From contig NZ_JAPDDT010000001.1 of the NCBI RefSeq assembly GCF_025950235.1, positions 930,001 through 994,000 on the forward strand: DNA of 64,000 nt, written 5' to 3'. The notes below the pieces were generated by a model. The model saw only the letters and a program-made list of their open reading frames with translations. It was not told where the DNA came from and made no database searches. Shown in pieces: positions 26,174 to 34,277 of this stretch; within the stretch, counting starts at the first letter, position 1; every line of letters begins with the position of its first letter. This DNA is from Luteolibacter arcticus (GTDB lineage: Bacteria > Verrucomicrobiota > Verrucomicrobiia > Verrucomicrobiales > Akkermansiaceae). Made by a program: the position numbers and the translations under genes.

Positions 26174-27217
26174 CTACGGAGTCCACCCCGGCAACTTGGC
26201 CGCCTGCTTCACCCACGTCTCCATCTTCGCCTCATCGAACTCACCTTCGTGAATATCGATCCAGCGTGCTTCCCCACTCTTCGGCGTGCTGCCGGGTGGC
26301 ATCGGCTTCAGCGATTTGCCGGCGAAGAACGTCACCTTCACGTATTTCGTCAGGCAGTGGACGTTGAGGAACCAGCCCTTGCCTTCGACGCCGTAGAAAG
26401 GCGAGTTCCACTTCACGGCCTTCTTCACGCTGGGCACCGTGTCCGCGACAATCGTATCGAGGCGTTTGCCGATCTCGCTCTTCCATCCCGGCATCGCGGC
26501 GATGTAAGCCTGCACCGGAGCATCGCCATCTGCCTTCGCGATCTGCGGATTGCCGCCTGACAAAAGAACGATGCCGTCCTCATTCTTCTTCAGCTTGCCC
26601 GGCTTCTCCTTCCGGTCGGCCGGTGGATCCATCAATCCTTTGCCCGCCAGAATCTGCGGCACACACTTTTCGATTCGCGACTCCCGCGTCTTCGATTGCT
26701 TGGCCGCCGCGAAATGAAGCAGATACCCCCGTTGGCGTCCCGGCGTCAGAGCCTCGAAAGCCTTCTTCAAGGCAGCGTTGCCCTTCAACTGCTTCTCGAA
26801 CTCCTCTGGCATCGAGAACTCGGAAGTCTTCTTGTATTCCACTACCATGCCCGCCTTCTCCACCTTGATGGCTTCCTTGATGTAGGCTTTCAAGACAGGC
26901 TCCAGCTTGGTGATCTCCTTGAGATTCGTGAACCGGATCTGGCGTGCTGCCTGCACGTTCTCCGTCTGTTGGACGAGCAGTCCCTTGGCATCCTTCAGGA
27001 AGGCCCCTTTGAAAAAGAGAAGCGCGCAGTACTCCTTGAATCCGTGGATCAGCACGATGTTCGCACCTTCCATCGAATAGCACGGCTGGCCCCACTTCAA
27101 CTCTTCGGTCAGCGGACAACTGAGAGCGATCTTCCGCAGCTTCTCAAACTCCTCCTGCCACTTCTGGGCCTTGCCCAAAACGGCATCCACCTTGGGGTTC
27201 ATTCCACTCGTTGCCAT
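26174..27217 (-). CDS. YdeI/OmdA-type protein fused to a second DUF1801 domain
   Basis: 347 residues in three blocks. A DUF1801 domain (about 10-125) contains CPLTEELKWGQPCYS and CALLFFKGAFLKD. An OmdA/YdeI helical segment (about 145-205) contains ALTPGRQRGYLLHFAAAKQSKTRESRI. A second DUF1801-like domain (about 230-340) contains KKAVKWNSPFYGVEGKGWF and VKVTFFAGKSL. Single YdeI proteins are about 200 residues, so this is an end-to-end fusion. DUF1801 folds like a small alpha/beta iron-chaperone-like domain; the biochemical role is unknown. It starts at MATSGMNPKV. Confidence 0.78.
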   Translation of the reverse strand: MATSGMNPKVDAVLGKAQKWQEEFEKLRKIALSCPLTEELKWGQPCYSMEGANIVLIHGFKEYCALLFFKGAFLKDAKGLLVQQTENVQAARQIRFTNLKEITKLEPVLKAYIKEAIKVEKAGMVVEYKKTSEFSMPEEFEKQLKGNAALKKAFEALTPGRQRGYLLHFAAAKQSKTRESRIEKCVPQILAGKGLMDPPADRKEKPGKLKKNEDGIVLLSGGNPQIAKADGDAPVQAYIAAMPGWKSEIGKRLDTIVADTVPSVKKAVKWNSPFYGVEGKGWFLNVHCLTKYVKVTFFAGKSLKPMPPGSTPKSGEARWIDIHEGEFDEAKMETWVKQAAKLPGWTP

Positions 27218-27318
27218 GACATCACGTTTTGAAAGACGTCACACTCCAGCGGAGAATCGCGGGCTTGGCGACTCAATCCTCATTCCCTCCAGCCGGAGAC
27301 GAACAACTGGTTTTCACT

Positions 27319-27621
27319 TCACAGTTCCCCTGCAAAAACCGAGATGATTCCCACCACCGTCAGGGCAAGCATTCCCCAATTTGCGTAGAACGGAATCCTA
27401 AGCCACCGGTCTCGTCGGAAAGGCCGCAGTCGGATCACGTAGATGATCGAAGCCAAAAACGCGATTACGATGGCAATTTCAAAGAAGCCGTGGGTGCTCA
27501 TAAATGCCTTTGGCGAAGACGAGGCAGTGATGTGACCGGCAACCAAGGCGCTGATCCCGATGACAGGCGGCCAACAATAACCGATCCATTGACCCACCTG
27601 TTCTTCACTTGATTTCCCCAT
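27319..27621 (-). CDS. Small membrane protein, three helices
   Basis: 100 residues starting MGKSSEEQVGQWIG, with three hydrophobic helices: WPPVIGISALVAGHI, FFEIAIVIAFLASIIYVI and WGMLALTVVGIISVFAG. A short basic loop (RLRPFRRDRWLR) between the second and third places that loop in the cytoplasm. No family is recognised. Upstream in-frame codons are not membrane-like, so the internal ATG is preferred. Confidence 0.6.
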   Translation of the reverse strand: MGKSSEEQVGQWIGYCWPPVIGISALVAGHITASSSPKAFMSTHGFFEIAIVIAFLASIIYVIRLRPFRRDRWLRIPFYANWGMLALTVVGIISVFAGEL

Positions 27622-27755
27622 ACCGCGGGTCGTGCATATCCGTTCGACATTCTGCGCGTTGGAATCATAGACCACAATGGGATTCGTCCGTCTGACACCG
27701 CGAAAGTCAGATGGTAGGAATCGCTTTTGATGAGACACCTACCATCTCAAAAAAC

Positions 27756-28592
27756 TCACTTCACCTTCTGCTGGAGCGCTTCCAACATGGCGCGGATCTC
27801 CTCGAGTTGCTTCTTCACGTCTTCGTTTGGCGGACCCGCCGGATCGTCGTGGGGAGCCGGGGCAACAGTGGCATCTTCGGAAATGCTACCGGCGATCTTG
27901 ATCTCGCCGCCATCACCCCCGGGAATCTCAAAGCGACGGACGAAGGTGAGCAGCGGGGCACCCCCGGAACGCTCCAGCAGGACATCCGCGTTCACCTTGC
28001 CCATCGCCGGGCCGCTGCTTTCCCGTTTGCCGATGACGACGTTTGCTTCCTTCGTCTCGCCCTTGCGGACGTAGCTGATCTTCACGCTGTCGCCTTCCTT
28101 CTTGTTTGCGACCAGCACCGAGAGCTGGCGTGGGTCGATGAGGATCTGGTCGTCGAGCTTGGCGAGCACGTCATTCGCTTGGAGGCCGGCCTTTTCCGCC
28201 GGGCTATCCTTCGCGACAACTTCCACCATCAGGCCGGTGTCCGCCGGCAACGTCAGGTGGGCGGAAAGTTCATGAGGTACAGGCGTGGCATTGACGCCGA
28301 GGAAGCCGACCGGGCCGGAGCGCACGACATCGTGGAATGACGCCCGCGCTTGCCCATAGGTCCAGCGCAGCGGCTCGCCGAGTTCCCCGTGCTCAAAGGT
28401 CGGAACGGTCCAATTCGGCTCCAGTTCCGCGAGTGCCGCACTACTGGAACGGGACATGGTGATCCGCGGCACCACCTCCACACGGGAACCTGGAACTCCG
28501 GGGACGGACGGCGCTGGGCGGACGGGAACGGGAGCAGGCTCTTGGGCGAAGGCGAGGCCACTCAGAGCGGCAAGCAGGCAGGTCGTTTTCAT
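27756..28592 (-). CDS. Secreted PDZ-domain protein
   Basis: 278 residues: signal peptide (MKTTCLLAALSGLAFAQ), a Pro-rich spacer, then a PDZ domain (about 95-190) with FLGVNATPV, the substrate-binding region GLMVEVVAKDSPAEKAGLQANDVL and a closing strand VKISYVRKGETKEANVV. A short C-terminal helix (NEDVKKQLEEIRAMLEALQQKV) looks like a coiled coil for oligomerisation. No protease domain is attached. It lies downstream of the anti-sigma-like and ECF sigma genes on the same strand, as in known envelope-stress cassettes where a PDZ protein is part of the regulon or sensor. Confidence 0.8.
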   Translation of the reverse strand: MKTTCLLAALSGLAFAQEPAPVPVRPAPSVPGVPGSRVEVVPRITMSRSSSAALAELEPNWTVPTFEHGELGEPLRWTYGQARASFHDVVRSGPVGFLGVNATPVPHELSAHLTLPADTGLMVEVVAKDSPAEKAGLQANDVLAKLDDQILIDPRQLSVLVANKKEGDSVKISYVRKGETKEANVVIGKRESSGPAMGKVNADVLLERSGGAPLLTFVRRFEIPGGDGGEIKIAGSISEDATVAPAPHDDPAGPPNEDVKKQLEEIRAMLEALQQKVK

Positions 28593-28637
28593 GATGATGA
28601 TGGTATCGGTAGTTCGGTATTTGGCTCTTTCAGTAGA

Positions 28638-29060
28638 TCAGTAGAGGTCGAGGGAAACTGGCAGCACCTCTTCACGGAGGCGGCCTTCCTTGACCGGTTC
28701 GCCACCGCCGGGCGAGGCGTAGAGAATTTCATCCACCCAGCGGGTACGGATCAGCCGGACGGGACGCTGGTCCTCACCCATGACGACCCCGAGGTCGGCG
28801 ACTTCCATCAGGTGCTGCACACTGCCGACGGGCTGAAGATCCGGCTTCTCCGCAACGGGCTCCGGTATTGAAGGTGGGTCCGGCCACAGCCAGGCGAGCG
28901 TCAGCCCGGCCGCCGCGGCCAGCGGCAGCCACAGGTGCAGGACGGGCCTCGCTTTCCGGACGGGCGGACACGCGGCTTGCAGCCGGGCCATGAGATCGGC
29001 CGACGGCGGAGCCGGGGCCAAGCGGCCGAGCAGCGCTTCGAGGTCTTCGTCGGAGTTCAT
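28638..29060 (-). CDS. Anti-sigma-factor-like membrane protein
   Basis: 140 residues. An N-terminal helical segment (MNSDEDLEALLGRLAPAPPSADLMARLQAA) precedes one membrane helix (VLHLWLPLAAAAGLTLAWLW, about 40-60), with a periplasmic tail of 80 residues. This is the layout of ECF anti-sigma factors, though there is no zinc-binding H-x3-C-x2-C. Its ATG overlaps the stop codon of the sigma gene by four bases (ATGA), which indicates translational coupling. It would hold the sigma factor inactive at the membrane. Confidence 0.7.
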   Translation of the reverse strand: MNSDEDLEALLGRLAPAPPSADLMARLQAACPPVRKARPVLHLWLPLAAAAGLTLAWLWPDPPSIPEPVAEKPDLQPVGSVQHLMEVADLGVVMGEDQRPVRLIRTRWVDEILYASPGGGEPVKEGRLREEVLPVSLDLY

Positions 29061-29533
29061 GTGAGTGCAGTGGTCAGGGTTTCGCGGAGAGCCTCGAGGG
29101 CCAGCCGGTAGCGCGAGGCGGCAGTGCCCGGCGGGATCTCGAGGGTGGTGGCGACCTCGGCGAAAGTGAGGCCGCCCCAGAATTTCAAGGTGAGCACGTC
29201 GCGCTGCTCAGGCGGCAGGCGATGGAGTTCGCTGGCGAGGACTTCCGCGGTGTCGCGGTCGCCAGTGGGCACGGTGAAGAGATCCCCGCTCTCCAGCTCG
29301 CGGACCGCACGGCGATCATTCGAGCGACCGAGGTCGATGGAGCGACGGCGGATAGTCGCGAAGACAAGCGCGGCATCCGGCCGGCCACCGGCGCGCTGCC
29401 AGGACTCGACCAGCGACTCCTGAAGGACGTCCTCCGCATCGTGCTCGCAGCGGGTCTGCTGGCGGGCGAAAAGAAGGAAACGGGCCGCATTCTCAGCCAG
29501 CCAATCGTTCCAGTCCTGTGCGGGGGATGCCAT
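29057..29533 (-). CDS. ECF RNA polymerase sigma factor
   Basis: 158 residues with region 2 (ENAARFLLFARQQTRCEHDAEDVLQESL, the D-A-E-D-V-x-Q-E core) and region 4 (LPPEQRDVLTLKFWGGLTFAEVATTL, then ASRYRLALEALRETL) of the ECF family. It directs RNA polymerase to stress promoters when released by its partner. It is followed with a 4-bp overlap by the anti-sigma-like gene and then the PDZ gene. The start MASPAQDWNDWL at 29533 fits the family; a longer frame upstream is not conserved-looking. Confidence 0.88.
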   Translation of the reverse strand: MASPAQDWNDWLAENAARFLLFARQQTRCEHDAEDVLQESLVESWQRAGGRPDAALVFATIRRRSIDLGRSNDRRAVRELESGDLFTVPTGDRDTAEVLASELHRLPPEQRDVLTLKFWGGLTFAEVATTLEIPPGTAASRYRLALEALRETLTTALT

Positions 29534-29617
29534 GCGTTTCACCCGGACAGCGGCGCGGCGCGGCGGATTTATCACGCGGTGGCGAAGAAAGATCGATCGG
29601 ACGCGTATCCGGCAACG

Positions 29618-30919
29618 ATGCGTCGTTGCCTATTTGCCCCTGCTTTCACGATCGCCCTCGCGGGAATGGCGTGGTCCCAGCCCCCGCTGATGAAGGATTT
29701 CATCGGGCTCAACGGCCACACGGTGCAATTCAAGCCGGAGCTGTATCAGCCAACGGCGCGGCTCGTGCGCGACTACCATCCCGTCGAATGGGATCTAGGG
29801 AAGGACACCGCAACGCTGCCGGAGTTTCCCTTCGCGAAGAACCGCGTCAATTGGGACGGCGTCTATGGCTCATGGCAAAAGCACGGCTGGACGACGAATG
29901 CCTGCCTGATGTTCGAGTCGGTGCCGCGAGAGCAATGGAAGGACATCGAGAAGGACGCCGAGGCCTACGGGCGCACCTTCGCGAAGGAGTTCGGGCCATC
30001 CGGTGCCCGCAAGCTGGTGGAGTCCATCGAGGTCGGCAACGAACCGGGCAAGTGGAGCGATGCCGACTACACTCGCATGCTGAAGGCGATGGCCACCGGC
30101 CTGCGCGCGGGCGATCCGAAGCTCAAGATCGGCACCTGCAATCTAACAACAGGCAAGAGCGGCGACTACGAGAAGAGCGTCGCCTGTCTCACCGGCCTAA
30201 CAGACTTGATCGATGTCCTCACGATCCACAGCTATGCCCAGCTCGAGAACTGGCCGACATGGCGGCGTAGCTTTCCCGAAGACCCCTCCCTACCCCGCTA
30301 CTTGAAGGACGTGGACGACCTGTGCCGCTGGCGCGATCAGCACGCCAAGGGCAAGCCGGTGTGGATCACCGAGTTCGGCTACGACAGCACCACACAGCCG
30401 CAAGAAAAGACCGGCGACTTCGCCAAGTGGGTCGGCGTTACCGATGAGCAACAGGCACAGTGGCTCGTGCGCTCATTCCTCGTCTTCTCCTCAATGCCAG
30501 TGGAGCGCGCTTACCTCTATTTCTTCAACGATGACGACAAGGCGAGCCTGCACGCCAGCGCCGGGCTCACGCGACATTTCCAGCCGAAGGCATCGTTTCA
30601 TGCGGTGAGCCACTTGCAGCGGACACTCGGAGACTATCGCTTCACGCGAAGCGTGAAGAGCGAACCAGAAATCCGGGTGCAGGAATACCGGCATGCCTCC
30701 GGGAACAAGATCGTGTGGGCAGTCTGGACGCCGACGCACGAGGGCAAGGACGTGGAGATCACCTTGGACGGAGTGCCGGGAAAATTGACCGGTGCGCCGC
30801 AGATGCCGCTCACGGAGAAGGCCAAGGAGATCGCCCTGCCAAAACAACCCACCCCGAACTCGGTGAAGATGACGGCGAGCGGAAGTCCGACCTACCTGAT
30901 TTTTGACGGCGCATCCTGA
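29618..30919 (+). CDS. Secreted TIM-barrel glycosidase-like protein (clan GH-A type)
   Basis: 433 residues with a signal peptide (MRRCLFAPAFTIALAGMAWSQ). Two features fit a retaining clan-A barrel: Glu in ESIEVGNEPGKW (strand-4 NEP motif, about residue 146) and Glu in PVWITEFGYDS (strand-7 nucleophile, about 250). The final 100 residues form a beta domain (VWAVWTPTHEGKDVEITLDG), as in GH39/GH5-like enzymes. It does not match a GH family well enough to name. It is divergent from the ECF sigma gene, with the two starts 84 bp apart. Confidence 0.72.
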   Translation: MRRCLFAPAFTIALAGMAWSQPPLMKDFIGLNGHTVQFKPELYQPTARLVRDYHPVEWDLGKDTATLPEFPFAKNRVNWDGVYGSWQKHGWTTNACLMFESVPREQWKDIEKDAEAYGRTFAKEFGPSGARKLVESIEVGNEPGKWSDADYTRMLKAMATGLRAGDPKLKIGTCNLTTGKSGDYEKSVACLTGLTDLIDVLTIHSYAQLENWPTWRRSFPEDPSLPRYLKDVDDLCRWRDQHAKGKPVWITEFGYDSTTQPQEKTGDFAKWVGVTDEQQAQWLVRSFLVFSSMPVERAYLYFFNDDDKASLHASAGLTRHFQPKASFHAVSHLQRTLGDYRFTRSVKSEPEIRVQEYRHASGNKIVWAVWTPTHEGKDVEITLDGVPGKLTGAPQMPLTEKAKEIALPKQPTPNSVKMTASGSPTYLIFDGAS

Positions 30920-30967
30920 CCGGTTGCCCTTGCCTCGACCGTCACCGCGGCTCATCAAAGCGCCGGA

Positions 30968-32272
30968 ATGCCGCGCTTGCCTGCCTGGTTGGAGAGATAC
31001 CGTGCCTTGCCGCGGCCGGTGGTGCTCTTCGCCGCGGGACAATTCCTGATCAATCTGATCACCACCGCGCAGTTCCTGCTGCTGAATCTTTACCTGAAGC
31101 AGCGCGGCCTGGATGACCCGGAAATCGCCGCACTGGGCTCGCAACGGTTCGTGGCCACGCTGTTCCTTGCGATCCCCGCCGGCCTCTGGTTGCGCGGCAA
31201 GCCACTGCGGATGCCGCTTTTGGCGGGCTCGATCCTCTTTCCGCTGTCGGCGCTGGCAGCCTTGGAAACCGTGCGGCTGGGAATGATGAGCGCGGCGAGC
31301 GTCTCGTTTCTCGCGATGGGATTCGCCGGTCTGCTGCTGAATGTGGCGAGCCTCCCCATGACCTTGCGGCTGGTGCCCGCGGAGCAATCGAGCGAGGCGC
31401 TGAGCCTGCAATTCGCGACTTGGGCGGCGGCGAGCATCTGCGGGGGTGTGCTTTCCACGGCGCTGCAAGCCATTGGCCGGATCGAGCTCGGTGGCGCGAC
31501 GCTGATCTTCGACGAGCACGCCACGCTGCTGGTGCTGAGCGTGCTGGCCTGCGCCGCTCCGCTCCTTTACATGCGGCTGCCGGATCCCGTGCCGGTAGCG
31601 GAGAAAGGCGCGACCCGCCATTGGCTGCACGTCCACCGGGAGGATTGGCCGGTCCTGATGCGCTCGCTGGTGCCCACGCTATGCATCGCCACAGGAGCGG
31701 GGCTGAGCATCCAATTCCTCAACCTGTTTTTCAGCCACGTCCACCACCTGAGTTCGAAGGCATACTCCGCCTATGGCTCCATCAGCAACGTGCTGGTGCT
31801 CTTCGCCGGGCTGATCGTGCCGGAAGTAAAGCGCCGCTTCGGTTGGCGCGGCGCGATCCTCGGCGTGCAATCATTTGCCGTGGTACTGCTCGCCGCCATG
31901 GGCCTGACCGAACTTCAGCAAGCCGCCGCATGGGCACTTCCATTGGCAATCGGCTGCTTCATCCTGCGCCAACCCCTCATGAGCATGGCCGGCCCCTCCA
32001 CCAGCGAGCTCACGATGAGCTACGTCGGCGAGCGCAACCGCGAACTGGTCAGTGCCTGTAGCGGAGCGATCTGGAGCGGCGCCTGGTGGCTGGCCGCCCG
32101 CACCTTCCAAATCCTGCGCTCGCACGACCTCCCCTACTGGCAAGTCTTCCTGACCACCGCGGTGCTCTATCTCTTCGGCACCATGGCCTACCTCGGACTG
32201 ATCCGCGCAGTCGAGAAGCGCCAAGTGGCCCCCGGTTCACCCGCTCCTTTGAACGACCCGGAGCCATCCTGA
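30968..32272 (+). CDS. Major facilitator superfamily transporter
   Basis: 434 residues with about 11-12 hydrophobic helices in two halves. A cytoplasmic loop between them carries the amphipathic stretch KGATRHWLHVHREDWPVL. The usual MFS loop signature is degenerate (after the second helix: LRGKPLRMP), so the substrate cannot be inferred. It follows the glycosidase-like gene by 48 bp on the same strand and might import its product. It starts MPRLPAWLERYRA, and the polar tail ends six bases after a Pro-rich stretch. Confidence 0.78.
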   Translation: MPRLPAWLERYRALPRPVVLFAAGQFLINLITTAQFLLLNLYLKQRGLDDPEIAALGSQRFVATLFLAIPAGLWLRGKPLRMPLLAGSILFPLSALAALETVRLGMMSAASVSFLAMGFAGLLLNVASLPMTLRLVPAEQSSEALSLQFATWAAASICGGVLSTALQAIGRIELGGATLIFDEHATLLVLSVLACAAPLLYMRLPDPVPVAEKGATRHWLHVHREDWPVLMRSLVPTLCIATGAGLSIQFLNLFFSHVHHLSSKAYSAYGSISNVLVLFAGLIVPEVKRRFGWRGAILGVQSFAVVLLAAMGLTELQQAAAWALPLAIGCFILRQPLMSMAGPSTSELTMSYVGERNRELVSACSGAIWSGAWWLAARTFQILRSHDLPYWQVFLTTAVLYLFGTMAYLGLIRAVEKRQVAPGSPAPLNDPEPS

Positions 32273-32290
32273 CGATACCCTTTTCTAGGG

Positions 32291-32364
<74 letters not shown>

Positions 32365-32439
32365 TCAATGAGTTACGCCGATTAGATCACCTAGTGCATT
32401 CTCTCTCTGCACACCTTCGCAAGAACAAATCACGACGGC

Positions 32440-32853
32440 ATGCAACAGAAAGCGCAAGTCAGCAGGTCGAAGGTTGAGAACCTCTTTCGTCATCGGGGCG
32501 GGAACTTCTACGCGGTGTGCAAGGTGGATGGCAAGGTCCGTCGCCGGTGCGTTGAAACCGACGACTACAATACCGCCAAGGGCAGGCTGACGAATTCGCT
32601 GGCCGACCTTCGCGGGTCCGTCAACGCGAAGCACCCCGGGACCATTGCCGAGGCGATCACGACCGAGGCCGAGCGAAAAGATCCGTCGATCAAAGAGAGC
32701 ACCCAGCAATACTACCAGCAGATCGCGGGGAGCCTTATCCAGACGAGCGACACCCTCCCCACCCAGTCCGCGGACAAGAAGCTCTCCAAGGTCACGCCGT
32801 CCGACCTGAGAGCGTGGAAGGATGCTCATGCGGACTGGAAGCCGCTGGATTGA
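32440..32853 (+). pseudogene. Truncated tyrosine recombinase (integrase) N-terminal fragment
   Basis: 137 residues that look like the start of a phage-type integrase. An N-terminal arm reads VENLFRHRGGNFYAVCKVDGKVRRRC with the typical Y-A-x-x-x-x-x-G-K-x-x-R pattern. The beginning of the SAM-like core-binding domain follows (LSKVTPSDLRAWKDAH) and then a stop. The catalytic domain with the R-H-R-Y tetrad is absent here and downstream. It starts 77 bp from the tRNA-Ile2 gene, a common integration target, so this is probably a leftover of an excised or decayed element. Confidence 0.6.
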
Positions 32854-32881
32854 AACTTGTGTAAGGAGGAGGGGAAGGATC

Positions 32882-33190
32882 ATGAAAGCATTTCAGCACT
32901 TCGACCGCGCCCTTAGTGCCGAAAGCAGGGCACGATCCGAAAAGGACATCGAGGCCGGAATCGCGGAAGCGCCCAAGGTGCGAAAGAAAGGCACCGGCAG
33001 GCCCCGGCGCTCATCCATCCAACCGGACGAGCCCAAGGCCAAGCTGAACAGCAACGGCAAGGTGGAGGTCACATTCCCCGTCAGCCCGAAGTTCGTGGCC
33101 GCCGCCGCCCTCACAGCCGCCCGGCGACGAACCACCACCCAAGACGTCATTGATCCTCAGACCTTCTTAAAAGCTAACACTGAAAACTAG
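32882..33190 (+). CDS. Small basic hypothetical protein after the integrase remnant
   Basis: 102 residues preceded by an excellent ribosome binding site (AGGAGGAGGGG, about 8 bases before the ATG), the best in this part of the window. The N-terminal half is charged and basic (KVRKKGTGRPRRSS); the rest reads PVSPKFVAAAALTAARRRTTTQD. No family is recognised. Position and composition suggest it belongs to the same mobile remnant as the integrase fragment. Confidence 0.5.
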   Translation: MKAFQHFDRALSAESRARSEKDIEAGIAEAPKVRKKGTGRPRRSSIQPDEPKAKLNSNGKVEVTFPVSPKFVAAAALTAARRRTTTQDVIDPQTFLKANTEN

Positions 33191-33210
33191 CAAACTCCCC
33201 CGCCCCCTTA

Positions 33211-33699
33211 TCACTCTGCCCTCTCATAAACCACATCATAGCTCCGGTGCACCGGCCGCAACGGCGGCTCCCACGGCGCAATCTCCAGCTCACCCGAGTG
33301 GCCCATCGGATAGTAGAACACCCTCGCCGCATCACCCTCGCCGATCACTCCGAAGCCCGTCAGCACCGTGCTGCTATCGCTCGTGAAGACATAGATCGAA
33401 TCGATCTTCACCGGCGTCCCCGCGGGCAAGCGCGCCACCACCGGCTCGACAGCTCCGAAATTCTGATACTTCGCGTACTTTCCATACTCCGCCGCATCGT
33501 GGAGCCGCAGCATCGGCCTGCTCGAGTCGAGCAAGAACGACCCGCCCCTCAGCGTGTATCCCCACGCCAGCACCGTGGGACGCTTCGTGGTCAAGCGCTT
33601 TCCCACCACCTCCCCGATGACCGGGTGATCACTCCGGTCATACGAACACGAGCAAGCCAGCAGCGCCAACGCCACCACCATCGTCTTTGCCATACTCAT
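33211..33699 (-). CDS. Putative lipoprotein, hypothetical
   Basis: 162 residues. The N-terminus MSMAKTMVVALALLACSCSYD has a lipobox (LLAC), predicting lipid attachment at Cys near residue 17 and anchoring in the envelope. The rest contains a candidate beta-rich domain (PVVARLPAGTPVKIDSIYVF, GEGDAARVFYYPMG) reminiscent of SH3-like folds, but no family can be named. ATGs at 33699 and 33693 are both possible. Confidence 0.62.
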   Translation of the reverse strand: MSMAKTMVVALALLACSCSYDRSDHPVIGEVVGKRLTTKRPTVLAWGYTLRGGSFLLDSSRPMLRLHDAAEYGKYAKYQNFGAVEPVVARLPAGTPVKIDSIYVFTSDSSTVLTGFGVIGEGDAARVFYYPMGHSGELEIAPWEPPLRPVHRSYDVVYERAE

Positions 33700-33780
33700 G
33701 AGACGAATCCTGCCTGTCACACCCAACTCGGGGAAATCGATATTCGAAAGCCGATCATCGCGGGAATCGAAAGACCTCAC

Positions 33781-34277
33781 CGCAGACCCTGGCAGGATGC
33801 ATGGGACGCACTGGAGGCCCTACCGGCCTAAGATAAGAGCGCTCCGGCGGTGTGGCGCGTCCGGCTCGCCTGCTTCCCTCCCTTGGGCGCGTGGGAACTT
33901 GGGCAGCAGATCGCGGACTTGCTGCGCGAGGGTGGAGACGATGACCGACGATCCGCCGCCACGTTCTTCCATCTGCTGGCCGTCAAGTGTATGGGCGAGG
34001 ACGACCGCTACGCAGCCAAGGAGGCTACGAAGGCGGCGCAAGTCCCAGCGGTCCCCGCCCGAGATTTTCTCCTGCATCGAAAGCGGAGTGGCGGACGCAG
34101 TCGCACCAGAGGAAAGTCCTTCCCGATCTGAAGACGCGGGAAGGACGGCGGCGTTCCCCACGAGGGGCTGGAGCCGCGGAAGTTATCGGAGCCTTCGCCA
34201 AGGCGGGCATGTTTGACGGAGACTGATGGAAAGTTGCTTCTTTTGGAAGTCGTCAACATCCTTCACGGTGCAGGGAC
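33781..34277. other. Intergenic region without a supported gene
   Basis: About 500 bp. Overlapping open frames exist on both strands (best: 33820-34077 minus, 85 residues, and a GTG-started frame from 33850 plus, 93 residues). Neither has a ribosome binding site or a recognisable domain, and they occupy the same DNA, so at most one is real. Confidence 0.35.

Noticed and set aside
33820-34161. Two overlapping opposite-strand frames before the CheB-CheR gene
   Set aside because: They occupy the same bases, neither has a start signal or known domain; left as an unannotated gap.
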